Assembly: GCF_963662255.1 (NCBI RefSeq)
Contig: NC_085052.1
Coordinates: forward strand, 37,520,654 to 37,584,653
Origin: Cinclus cinclus
Taxonomy: Eukaryota > Chordata > Aves > Passeriformes > Cinclidae
Length of the DNA: 64,000 bases
Reading direction: 5' to 3'
The first letter of the stretch is position 1; each line of letters starts with the position of its first letter. The notes beneath the pieces were generated by a model. The model was given only the letters and a program-made list of their open reading frames with translations. It did not search any database and was not told where the DNA came from. A program made the translations under genes and the position numbers. Below are positions 36,083 through 48,405 of the stretch, piece by piece.

Positions 36083-36730
36083 ACAATGCATCCCATGCCC
36101 TTTTAGGCCACTTGATGTCACAATGAATCATTTGATTCTTGGCCTCCACGGTGGCATAATAGATCCTTGCTTCTATTGTTCCCCGTGCTGTAACAATCCA
36201 TCCCTGGCCCTTTTTATACCCCCTGGTGCCACAAGGGATCATTAGATTGTTAGCCTGCATTGGTTCACAATGGTTCCTTGCTTCTCTTAACCCCTGTGGT
36301 GTCACAATGCATCCCATGCCCTTTTAGGCCACTTGATGTCACAATGAATCATTTGATTCTTGGCCTCCATGGTGGCATAATTGTACCAGGTTTTAATTGG
36401 GCCCCATGCTGTAACAATGCATCCCTGCCCATTTTAGGCCCATTGCTGTCACAAGGGATCATTAGATTGTTAGCCTGCATTGGGTCACAATGGATCCTTG
36501 CTTCTCTTAACCTCTGTGGTGTCACAATGCATCCCATGCCCTTTTAGGCCACTTGATGTCACAATGAATCATTTGATTCTTGGCCTCCATGGTGTCATAA
36601 TGGTTCCTTGTTTCTATTGGGCCCCATGCTGTCACAATTCATCCCTGGCCCTTTTACGCCCCCTGGTGTCAAATGGGATCCTGGGATTATTAGCCTCCAT
36701 TGGGTCACAATGGATCCTTGCTTCTCTTAA
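36083..36730. repeat. 650-bp patch belonging to the distant 1.7-14 kb domain
   Basis: Three units here match 3.04-3.69 kb (offset 33042) and 11.41-12.06 kb (offset 24671) rather than their neighbours. Markers are CTATTGTTCCCCG (36176), TGCATTGGTTCACAATGG (36257), and GTAACAATGCATCCCTGCCC followed by CCATTGCTGTC (36420-36455), seen otherwise only in the first 14 kb. It sits exactly between the end of the block shared with 44.66 kb and the start of the block shared with 29.93 kb. It is most simply explained by non-allelic conversion or by insertion of a fragment. Confidence 0.85.
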
Positions 36731-37985
36731 CCCCTCTGCTGTCACAATGCATCCCATGCCCTTTTAGGCCACTTGATGTCACAATGAATCATTTGATTCT
36801 TGGCCTCCATGGTGGCGTAATTGTACCAGGTTTTAATTGGGCCCCATGCTTTCACAATAAATCCCTGCCACTTTTAGGCCCATTGGTGTCAAAAGGGATC
36901 ATTAGATTGTTAGCCTGCATTGGGTCACAATGGTTCCTTGCTTCTCTTAACCTCTGTGCTGTCACAATGCATCCCATGCCCGTTTAGGCCACTTGATGTC
37001 ACAATGAATCATTTGATTCTTGGCCTCCATGGTGGCATAATAGATCCTTGCTTCTATTGGTCCCCATGCTGTAACAATTCATCCCTGGCCCTTTTAGGCC
37101 CATTGGTGTCACAAGGGATCATTAGATTGTTAGCCTGCATTGGGTCACAATGGTTCCTTGCTTCTCTTAACCTCTGTGGTGTCACAATGCATTCCAAGCC
37201 CTTTTAGGCCACTTGGTCTTACAATGAATCATTTGATTTTTGGCCTCCATGGTGTCATAATGGTTCCTTGTTTCTATTGGGCCCCATACTGGCACAATTC
37301 ATCCCTGGCCCTTTTACGCCCCCTGGTGTCAAATGGGATCCTGGGATTATTAGCCTCCATTGGGTCACAATGGATCCTTGCTTCTCTTAACCCCTGTGGT
37401 GTCACAATGCATCCCATGCCCTTTTAGGCCACTTGATGTCACAATGAATCATTTGATTCTTGGCCTCCATGGTGTCATAATGGTTCCTTGTTTCTATTGG
37501 GCCCCATGCTGTCACAATTCATCCCTGGCCCTTTTGGGCCCCCTGGTTTCTCAAGGGATCATTAGATTGTTAGCCTCCCTTGGGTCACAATGGATCCTTG
37601 CTTCTCTTAACCTCTGTGGTGTCACAATGCATCCCATGCCCTTTTAGGCCACATGATGTCACAATGAATTATTTGATTCTTGGCCTCCATGGTGGCATAA
37701 TAGATCCTTGCTTCTATTGGTCCCCGTGCTGTAACAATCCATCCCTGCCCCTTTTAGGCCCATTGGTGTCAAAAGGGATCATTAGATTGTTAGCCTGCAT
37801 TGGGTCACAATGGTTCCTTGCTTCTCTTAACCTCTGTGGTGTCACAATGCATCCCATGCCCTTTTAGGCCACTTGATGTCACAATGAATCATTTGATTCT
37901 TGGCCTCCATGGTGTCATAATGGTTCCTTGTTTCTATTGGGCCCCATGCTGTCACAATTCATCCCTGGCCCTTTTTATGCCCCCT
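36731..37985. repeat. Second copy of the 29.93-31.16 kb block
   Basis: Matches the upstream block at offset 6827 with the CCCATACTGGCAC and CTGGTTTCTCAAG markers. The copies part at about 37.98 kb, where this one reads GGTGTCAAATGGG and the upstream one GGTGCCAAATGGG, with different B half-units after that. Confidence 0.85.
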
Positions 37986-40710
37986 GGTGTCAAATGGGAT
38001 CCTGGGATTATTAGCCTCCCTTGGGTCACAATGGATCCTTGCTTCTCTTAACCCCTGTGCTGTCACAATGCATCCCATGCCCTTTTAGGCCACTTGATGT
38101 CACAATGAATTATTTGATTCTTGGCCTCCATGGCGGCATAATAGATCCTTGCTTCTATTGGTCCCCGTGCTGCAACAATCCATCCCTGGCCCTTTTTATA
38201 CCCCCTGGTGCCTCAAGGGATCATTAGATTGTTAGCCTGCATTGGGTCACAATGGTTCCTTGCTTCTCTTAACCTCTGTGGTGTCACAATGCATTCCAAG
38301 CCATTTTAGGCCACTTGGTCTTACAATGAACCATTTGATTCTTGGCCTTCATGGTGTCATAATGGTTCCTTGCTTCTATAGGTCCCCATGCTGTCAGAGT
38401 CCATCCGTGGTCCTTTTGCGCCCCCTGGTGTCAAAAGGGATTCTTAGATTGTTAGCCTGCATTGGGTCACAATGTTTCCTTGCTTCTCTTAACCCCTGTG
38501 CTGTCACAATGCATCCCATGCCCTTTTAGGCCACTTGATGTCACAATGAATCATTTGATTCTTGGCCTCCATGGTGGCATAATAGATCCTTGCTTCTATT
38601 GGTCCCCGTGCTGTAACAATCCATCCCTGGCCCTTTTTATAACCCCTGGTGCCACCAGGGATCATTAGATTGTTAGCCTCCAATGGGTCACAATGGATCC
38701 TTGCTTCTCTTAACCTCTGTGGTGTCACAATGCATTCCAAGCGCTTTTAGGCCCCTTGATGTCACAATGAACCATTTGATTCTTGGCCTTCATGGTGTCA
38801 TAATGGTTCCTTGCTTCTATAGGTCCCCATGCTGTCAGAGTTCATCCGTGGTCCTTTTACGCCCCCTGGTGTCAAAAGGGATTCTTAGATTGTTAGCCTG
38901 CATTGGGTCACAATGGTTCCTTGCTTCTCTTAACCCCTGTGCTGTCACAATGCATCCCATGCCCTTTTAGGCCGCTTGATGTCACAATGAATCATTTGAT
39001 TCTTGGCCTCCATGGTGGCATAATTGTACCAGGTTTTACTTGGGCCCCATGCTTTCACAATCCATCCCTGCCCCTTTTAGGCCCATTGGTGTCACAAGGG
39101 ATCATTAGATTGTTAGCCTGCATTGGGTCACAATGGTTCCTTGCTTCTCTTAACCTCTGTGGTGTCACAATGCATCCCATGCACTTTTAGGCCACTTGAT
39201 ATCACAATGAATCATTTGATTCTTGGCCTCTATGGTGTCGTAATGGTTCCTTGTTTCTATTGGGCCCCGTGCTGTCACAATTCATCCCTGGCCCTTTTAC
39301 GCCCCCTGGTGTCAAATGGGATGCTGGGATTATTAACCTCCATTGGGTCACAATGGATCCTTGCTTCTCTTAACCCCTGTGGTGTCACAATGCATCCCAT
39401 GCCCTTTTAGGCCACTTGATGTCACAATGAATCATTTGATTCTTGGCCTCCATGGTGGCGTAATTGTACCAGGTTTTACTTGGGCCCCATGCTTTCACAA
39501 TACATCCCTGCCCCTTTTAGGCCCATTGGTGTCAAAAGGGATCATTAGATTGTTAGCCTCCATTGGGTCACAATGGATCCTTGCTTCTCTTAACCCCTGT
39601 GCTGTCACAATGCATCCCATGCCCTTTTAGGCTACATGATGTCACAATGAATTATTTGATTCTTGGCCTCCACGGTGGCATAATAGATCCTTGCTTCTAT
39701 TGGTCCCCGTGCTGTAACAATCCATCCCTGGCCCTTTTTATACCCCCTGGTGCCACAAGGGATAATTAGATTGTTAGCCTGCATTGGGTCACAATGGTTC
39801 CTTGCTTCTCTTAACCTCTGTGGTGTCACAATGCATCCCATGCCCTTTTACGCCACTTGATGTCACAATGAATCATTTGATTCTTGGCCTCCATGGTGTC
39901 ATAATGGTTCCTTGTTTCTATTGGGCCCCATGCTGTCAGAATTCATCCCTGGCACTTTTACGCCCCCTGGTGTCAAATGGGATCCTGGGATTATTAGCCT
40001 CCATTGGTACACAATGGATCCTTGCTTCTCTTAACCTCTGTGGTGTCACAATGCATCCCATGCCCTTTTAGGCCGCTTGATGTCACAATGAATTATTTGA
40101 TTCTTGGCCTCCATGGTGGCATAATTGTACCAGGTTTTACTTGGGCCCCATGCTTTCAGAATTCATCCCTGCCCCTTTTAGGCCCATTGGTGTCCCAAGG
40201 GATCATTAGATTGTTAGCCTGCATTGGGTCACAATGGTTCCTTGCTTCTCTTAACCTCTGTGATGTCACAATGCATCCCATGCCCTTTTAGGCCACTTGA
40301 TGTCACAATGAATCATTTGATTCTTGGCCTCCATGGTGTCATAATGGTTCCTTGTTTCTATTGGGCCCCATGCTGTCACAATTCATCCCTGGCCCTTTTA
40401 CGCCCCCTGGTGCCAAATGGGATCCTGGGATTATTAGCCTCCATAGGGACACAATGGATCCTTGCTTCTCTTAACCCCTGTGGTGTCACAATGCATTCCA
40501 TGCCCTTTTAGGCCACTTGATGTCACAATGAATCATTTGATTCATGGCCTTCATGGTGTCATAATGGTTCCTTGCTTCTATAGGTCCCCATGCTGTCAGA
40601 GTTCATCCGTGGTCGTTTTGCGCCCCCTGGTGTCAAAAGGGATTCTTAGATTGTTAGCCTGCATTGGGTCACAATGGTTCCTTGCTTCTCTTAACCCCTG
40701 TGGTGTCACA
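37986..40710. repeat. Array segment linking two copies of the trimer-rich block
   Basis: About 38.9-40.3 kb matches both 32.7-34.1 kb and 41.3-42.7 kb, including TTGATATCACAATG, the GGGATGCTGGG a2 unit and GGCTACATGATG. The first 0.9 kb has local variants: CCTCAAGGGATC near 38211, GTCAGAGTCCATCCG near 38393 and CCACCAGGGATC near 38652. The last of these recurs at 48.56 and 51.42 kb. No non-satellite DNA is present. Confidence 0.8.
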
Positions 40711-43700
40711 ATGCATCCCATGCCCTTTTAGGCCGCTTGATGTCACAATGAATCATTTGATTCTTGGCCTCCATGGTGGCATAATTGTACCAGGTTTTAC
40801 TTGGGCCCCATGCTTTCACAATTCATCCCTGCCCCGTTTAGGCCCATTGGTGTCACAAGGGATCATTAGATTGTTAGCCTGCATTGGGTCACAATGGTTC
40901 CTTGCTTCTCTTAACCCCTGTGCTGTCACAATGCATCCCATGCCCTTTTAGGCCACTTGATGTCACAATGAATTATTTGATTCTTGGCCTCCACGGTGGC
41001 ATAATAGATCCTTGCTTCTATTGGTCCCCGTGCTGTAACAATCCATCCCTGGCCCTTTTTATACCCCCTGGTGCCACAAGGGATCATTAGATTGTTAGCC
41101 TGCATTGGGTCACAATGGTTCCTTGCTTCTCTTAACCTCTGTAGTGTCACAATGCATTCCAAGCCCTTTTAGGCCACTTGATGTCACAATGAACCATTTG
41201 ATTCTTGGCCTTCATGGTGTCATAATGGTTCCTTGCTTCTATAGGTCCCAATGTTGTCAGGGTTCATCCGTGGTCCTTTTGCGCCCCCTGGTGTCAAAAG
41301 GGATTCTTAGATTGTTAGCCTGCATTGGGTCACAATGGTTCCTTGCTTCTCTTAACCCCTGTGCTGTCACAATGCATCCCATGCCCTTTTAGGCCACTTG
41401 ATGTCACAATGAATCATTTGATTCTTGGCCTCCATGGTGGCATAATTGTACCAGGTTTTACTTGGGCCCCATGCTTTCACAATCCATCCCTGCCCCTTTT
41501 AGGCCCATTGGTGTCACAAGGGATCATTAGATTGTTAGCCTGCATTGGGTCACAATGGTTCCTTGCTTCTCTTAACCTCTGTGGTGTCACAATGCATCCC
41601 ATGCACTTTTAGGCCACTTGATATCACAATGAATCATTTGATTCTTGGCCTCTATGGTGTCATAATGGTTCCTTGTTTCTATTGGGCCCCGTGCTGTCAC
41701 AATTCATCCCTGGCCCTTTTACGCCCCCTGGTGTCAAATGGGATGCTGGGATTATTAACCTCCATTGGGTCACAATGGATCCTTGCTTCTCTTAACCCCT
41801 GTGGTGTCACAATGCATCCCATGCCCTTTTAGGCCACATGATGTCACAATGAATCATTTGATTCTTGGCCTCAATGGTGGCGTAATTGTACCAGGTTTTA
41901 CTTGGGCCCCATGCTTTCACAATACATCCCTGCCCCTTTTAGGCCCATTGGTGTCAAAAGGGATCATTAGATTGTTAGCCTCCATTGGGTCACAATGGAT
42001 CCTTGCTTCTCTTAACCCCTGTGCTGTCACAATGCATCCCATGCCCTTTTAGGCTACATGATGTCACAATGAATTATTTGATTCTTGGCCTCCACGGTGG
42101 CATAATAGATCCTTGCTTCTATTGGTCCCCGTGCTGTAACAATCCATCCCTGGCCCTTTTTATACCCCCTGGTGCCACAAGGAATAATTAGATTGTTAGT
42201 CTGCATTGGGTCACAATGGTTCCTTGCTTCTCTTAACCTCTGTGGTGTCACAATGCATCCCATGCCCTTTTACGCCACTTGATGTCACAATGAATCATTT
42301 GATTCTTGGCCTCCATGGTGTCATAATGGTTCCTTGTTTCTATTGGGCCCCATGCTGTCAGAATTCATCCCTGGCACTTTTACGCCCCCTGGTGTCAAAT
42401 GGGATCCTGGGATTATTAGCCTCCATTGGTACACAATGGATCCTTGCTTCTCTTAACCTCTGTGGTGTCACAATGCATCCCATGCCCTTTTAGGCCGCTT
42501 GATGTCACAATGAATTATTTGATTCTTGGCCTCCATGGTGGCATAATTGTACCAGGTTTTACTTGGGCCCCATGCTTTCAGAATTCATCCCTGGCCCTTT
42601 TAGGCCCATTGGTGTCCCAAGGGATCATTAGATTGTTAGCCTGCATTGGGTCACAATGGTTCCTTGCTTCTCTTAACCTCTGTGGTGTCACAATGCATCC
42701 CATGCCCTTTTACGCCACTTGATGTCACAATGAATCATTTGATTCTTGGCCTCCATGGTGTCATAATGGTTCCTTGTTTCTATTGGGCCCCATGTTGTCA
42801 CAATTCATCCCTGGCCCTTTTACGCCCCCTGGTGCCAAATGGGATCCTGGGATTATTAGCCTCCATTAGGTCACAATGGATCCTTGCTTCTCTTAACCCC
42901 TGTGGTGTCACAATGCATTCCAAGCCCTTTTAGGCCACTTGATGTCACAATGAATCATTTGATTCTTGGCCTTCATGGTGTCATAATGGTTCCTTGCTTC
43001 TATAGGTCCCCATGCTGTCAGAGTTCATCCGTGGTCGTTTTGCGCCCCCTGGTGTCAAAAGGGATTCTTAGATTGTTAGCCTGCATTGGGTCACAATGGT
43101 TCCTTGCTTCTCTTAACCCCTGTGGTGTCACAATGCATCCCATGCCCTTTTAGGCCACTTGATGTCACAATGAATCATTTGATTCTTGGCCTCCACGGTG
43201 GCATAATAGATCCTTGTTTCTATTGGCCCCTGTGCTGTAACAATCCATCCCTGGCCCTCTTTATACCCCCTGGTGCCACAAGGGATCATTAGATTGTTAG
43301 CCTGCATTGGGTCACAATGGTTCCTTGCTTCTCTTAACCTCTGTGGTGTCACAATGCATCCCATGCCCTTTTAGGCCACTTGATGTCACAATGAATCATT
43401 TGATTCTTGGCCTCCATGGTGGCGAAATTGTACCAGGTTTTAATTGGGCCCCATGCTTTCACAATACATCCCTGCCCCTTTTAGGCCCATTGGAGTCAAA
43501 AGGGATCATTAGATTGTTAGCCTGCATTGGGTCACAATGGTTCCTTGCTCCTCTTAACCTCTGTGCTGTCACAATGCATTCCAAGCGCTTTTAGGCCACT
43601 TGGTCTTACAATGAACCATTTGATTCTTGGCCTTCATGGTGTCATAATGGTTCCTTGCTTCTATAGGTCCCCATGCTGTCAGAGTTCATCCGTGGTCCTT

Positions 43701-44660
43701 TTGCGCCCCCTGGTGTCAAAAGGGATTCTTAGATTGTTAGCCTGCATTGGGTCACAATGGTTCCTTGCTTCTCTTAACCCCTGTGCTGTCACAATGCATC
43801 CCATGCCCTTTTAGGCCACTTGATGTCACAATGAATCATTTGATTCTTGGCCTCCATGGTGGCATAATTGTACCAGGTTTTACTTGGGCCCCATGCTTTC
43901 ACAATTCATCCCTGCCCCGTTTAGGCCCATTGGTGTCACAAGGGATCATTAGATTGTTAGCCTGCATTGGGTCACAATGGTTCCTTGCTTCTCTTAACCC
44001 CTGTGCTGTCACAATGCATCCCATGCCCTTTTAGGCCACTTGATGTCACAATGAATCATTTGATTCTTGGCCTCCACGGTGGCATAATAGATCCTTGCTT
44101 CTATTGGTCCCCGTGCTGTAACAATCCATCCCTGGCCCTTTTTATACCCCCTGGTGCCACAAGGGATCATTAGATTGTTAGCCTGCATTGGGTCACAATG
44201 ATTCCTTGCTTCTATTAACCTCTGTAGTGTCACAATGCATTCCAAGCCCTTTTAGGCCACTTGATGTCACAATGAACCATTTGATTCTTGGCCTTCATGG
44301 TGTCATAATGGTTCCTTGCTTCTATAGGTCCCAATGTTGTCAGGGTTCATCCGTGGTCCTTTTGCGCCCCCTGGTGTCAAAAGGGATTCTTAGATTGTTA
44401 GCCTGCATTGGGTCACAATGGTTCCTTGCTTCTCTTAACCCCTGTGCTGTCACAATGCATCCCATGCCCTTTTAGGCCACTTGATGTCACAATGAATCAT
44501 TTGATTCTTGGCCTCCATGGTGGCATAATTGTACCAGGTTTTACTTGGGCCCCATGCTTTCACAATTCATCCCTGCCCCGTTTAGGCCCATTGGTGTCAC
44601 AAGGGATCATTAGATTGTTAGCCTGCATTGGGTCACAATGGTTCCTTGCTTCTCTTAACC
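40711..44660. repeat. Second copy of the 32.12-36.07 kb block (offset 8589 bp)
   Basis: About 18 units match one to one with all private markers of the upstream block. Small differences include GGAGTCAAAAGG at about 43491 where the upstream copy has GGTGTC, and TTAGTCTGCATTGG at about 42195 where upstream has TTAGCCTGC. The low divergence marks this as one of the younger duplications in the window. Confidence 0.85.
43747..44407. repeat. 661-bp trimer (a1-a3-a4), copy 1
   Basis: Three units in the order a1, a3, a4 repeat at exactly 661 bp (220+221+220). Markers are TGCCCCGTTTAGG in a1, CACAATGATTCC with CTTCTATTAACCTC between a3 and a4, and TTGTCAGGGTTC in a4. The same trimer occurs at 32.1-32.9 and 35.2-36.0 kb and seems to be a basic building block of the 31-48 kb region. 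Confidence 0.9.
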
Positions 44661-45068
44661 CCTGTGCTGTCACAATGCATCCCATGCCCTTTTAGGCCAC
44701 TTGATGTCACAATGAATCATTTGATTCTTGGCCTCCACGGTGGCATAATAGATCCTTGCTTCTATTGGTCCCCGTGCTGTAACAATCCATCCCTGGCCCT
44801 TTTTATACCCCCTGGTGCCACAAGGGATCATTAGATTGTTAGCCTGCATTGGGTCACAATGATTCCTTGCTTCTATTAACCTCTGTAGTGTCACAATGCA
44901 TTCCAAGCCCTTTTAGGCCACTTGATGTCACAATGAACCATTTGATTCTTGGCCTTCATGGTGTCATAATGGTTCCTTGCTTCTATAGGTCCCAATGTTG
45001 TCAGGGTTCATCCGTGGTCCTTTTGCGCCCCCTGGTGTCAAAAGGGATTCTTAGATTGTTAGCCTGCA
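44408..45068. repeat. 661-bp trimer (a1-a3-a4), copy 2
   Basis: Almost identical to the preceding trimer. A partial third copy (a1 then a3) follows from 45069 and carries private changes: GGGTTACAATGG at the start, TGCCACTTTTAGG in place of TGCCCCGTTTAGG, and CCTTGTTTCTCTTAACC. Confidence 0.9.
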
Positions 45069-48000
45069 TTGGGTTACAATGGTTCCTTGCTTCTCTTAAC
45101 CCCTGTGCTGTCACAATGCATCCCATGCCCTTTTAGGCCACTTGATGTCACAATGAATCATTTGATTCTTGGCCTCCATGGTGGCATAATTGTACCAGGT
45201 TTTACTTGGGCCCCATGCTTTCACAATTCATCCCTGCCACTTTTAGGCCCATTGGTGTCACAAGGGATCATTAGATTGTTAGCCTGCATTGGGTCACAAT
45301 GGTTCCTTGTTTCTCTTAACCCCTGTGCTGTCACAATGCATCCCATGCCCTTTTAGGCCACTTGATGTCACAATGAATCATTTGATTCTTGGCCTCCACG
45401 GTGGCATAATAGATCCTTGCTTCTATTGGTCCCCGTGCTGTAACAATCCATCCCTGGCCCTTTTTATACCCCCTGGTGCCACAAGGGATCATTAGATTGT
45501 TAGCCTGCATTGGGTCACAATGGTTCCTTGCTTCTCTTAACCCCTGTGGTGTCACAATGCATCCCATGCCCTTTTAGGCCACTTGATGTCACAATGAATC
45601 ATTTGATTCTTGGCCTCCATGGTGGCATAATTGTACCAGGTTTTACTTGGGCCCCGTGCTTTCAAAATTCATCCCTGCCCCTTTTAGGACCATTGGTGTC
45701 ACAAGGGATCATTAGATTGTTAGCCTGCATTGGGTCACAATGGTTCCTTGGTCCTCTTAACCTCTGTGCTGTCAGAATGCATTCCATGCCCTTTTAGGCC
45801 ACTTGGTCTTACAATGAACCATTTGATTCTTGGCCTCCATGGTGGCATAATAGATCCTTGATTCTATTGGTCCCCGTGTTGTAACAATTCTTCCCTGGCC
45901 CTTTTAGGCCCCCTGGTGTCACAAGGTATCATTAGATTGTTAGCCTGCATTGGGTCACAATGGTTCCTTGCTTCTCTTAACCCCTGTGCTGTCACAAGGC
46001 ATCTCAGGCCCTTTTAGGCCACATGATGTCACAATGAATTATTTGATTCTTGGCCTCCACGGTGGCATAATAGATCCTTGCTTCTATTGGTCCCTGGGCT
46101 GTAACAATCCATCCCTGGCCCTTTTTATACCCCCTGGTGCCACAAGGGATAATTAGATTGTTAGCCTGCATTGGGTCACAATGGTTCCTTGCTTCTCTTA
46201 ACCTCTGTGGTTTCACAATGCATCCCATGCCGTTTTACGCCACTTGATGTCACAATGAATCATTTGATTCTTGGCCTCCATGGTGTCATAATGGTTCCTT
46301 GTTTCTATTGGGCCCCATGCTGTCACAATTCATCCCTGGCCCTTTTACGCCCCCTGGTGTCAAATGGGATCCTGGGATTATTAGCCTCCATTGGGACACA
46401 ATGGATCCTTGCTTCTCTTAACCCCTGTGGTGTCACAATGCATCCCATGCCCTTTTAGGCCGCTTTATGTCACAATGAATTATTTGATTCTTGGCCTCCA
46501 TGGTGGCATAATTGTACCAGGTTTTACTTGGGCCCCATGCTTTCACAATTCATCCCTGCCCCTTTTAGGCCCATTGGTGTCACAAGGGATCATTAGATTG
46601 TTAGCCTGCATTGGGTCACAATGGTTCCTTGCTTCTCTTAACCTCTGTGGTGTCACAATGCATCCCATGCCCTTTTAGGCCACTTGATGTCACAATGAAT
46701 CATTTGATTCTTGGCCTCCATGGTGGCAGAATTGTACCAGGTTTTACTTGGGCCCCATGCTTTCACAATTCATCCCTGCCCCTTTTAGGCCCATTGGTGT
46801 CACAAGGGATCATTAGATTGTTAGCCTGCTTTGGGTCACAATGGTTCCTTGCTTCTCTTAACCTCTGTGGTGTCACAATGCATTCCAAGCCCTTTTAGGC
46901 CACTTGATGTCACAATGAACCATTTGATTCTTGGCCTTCATGGTGTCATAATGGTTCCTTGCTTCTATAGGTCCCCATGCTGTCAGAGTTCATCCGTGGT
47001 CCTTTTGCGCCGCCTGGTGTCAAAAGGGATTCTTAGATTGTTAGCCTGCATTGGGTCACAATGGTTCCTTGCTTCTCTTAACCCCTGTGCTGTCACAATG
47101 CATCCCATGCCCTTTTAGGCCGCTTGATGTCACAATGAATCATTTGATTCTTGGCCTCCATGGTGGCATAATTGTACCAGGTTTTACTTGGGCCCCATGC
47201 TTTCACAATTCATCCCTGCCACTTTTAGGCCCATTGGTGTCACAAGGGATCATTAGATTGTTAGCCTGCATTGGGTCACAATGGTTCCTTGCTTCTCTTA
47301 ACCCCTGTGCTGTCACAATGCATCCCATGCCCTTTTAGGCCACTTGATGTCACAATGAATCATTTGATTCTTGGCCTCCACGGTGGCATAATAGATCCTT
47401 GCTTCTATTGGTCCCCGTGCTGTAACAATCCATCCCTGGCCCTTTTTATACCCCCTGGTGCCTCAAGGGATCATTAGATTGTTAGCCTGCATTGGGTCAC
47501 AATGATTCCTTGCTTCTATTAACCTCTGTAGTGTCACAATGCATTCCAAGCCCTTTTAGGCCACTTGATGTCACAATGAACCATTTGATTCTTGGCCTTC
47601 ATGGTGTCATAATGGTTCCTTGCTTCTATAGGTCCCAATGTTGTCAGGGTTCATCCGTGGTCCTTTTGCGCCCCCTGGTGTCAAAAGGGATTCTTAGATT
47701 GTTAGCCTGCATTGGGTCACAATGGTTCCTTGCTTCTCTTAACCCCTGTGGTGTCACAATGCATCCCATGCCCTTTTAGGCCACTTGATGTCACAATGAA
47801 TCATTTGATTCTTGGCCTCCATGGTGGCATAATTGTACCAGGTTTTACTTGGGCCCCGTGCTTTCAAAATTCATCCCTGCCCCTTTTAGGACCATTGGTG
47901 TCACAAGGGATCATTAGATTGTTAGCCTGCATTGGGTCACAATGGTTCCTTGGTCCTCTTAACCTCTGTGCTGTCAGAATGCATTCCATGCCCTTTTAGG

Positions 48001-48389
48001 CCACTTGGTCTTACAATGAACCATTTGATTCTTGGCCTCCATGGTGGCATAATGGATCCTTGATTCTATTGGTCCCCGTGTTGTAACAATTCTTCCCTGG
48101 CCCTTTTAGGCCCCCTGGTGTCACAAGGTATCATTAGATTGTTAGCCTGCATTGGGTCACAATGGTTCCTTGCTTCTCTTAACTTCTGTGGTGTCACAAT
48201 GCATCCCATGCCCTTTTAGGCCACTTGATGTCACAATGAATCATTTGATTCTTGGCCTCCATGGTGTCATAATGGTTCCTTGTTTCTATTGGGCCCCATG
48301 CTGTCACAATTCATCCCTGGCCCTTTTACGCCCCCTGGTGTCAAATGGGATCCTGGGATTATTAGCCTCCATTGGGTCACAATGGATCC

Positions 48390-48405
48390 TTGCTTCTCTA
48401 ACCCC
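48390..48405 (+). other. 1-bp deletion in a second half-unit
   Basis: The sequence reads TGCTTCTCTAACCCCTG where all neighbours read TGCTTCTCTTAACCCCTG, so one T is missing. The change has no coding meaning. It shortens this unit and gives a private tag for the copy. Confidence 0.85.
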
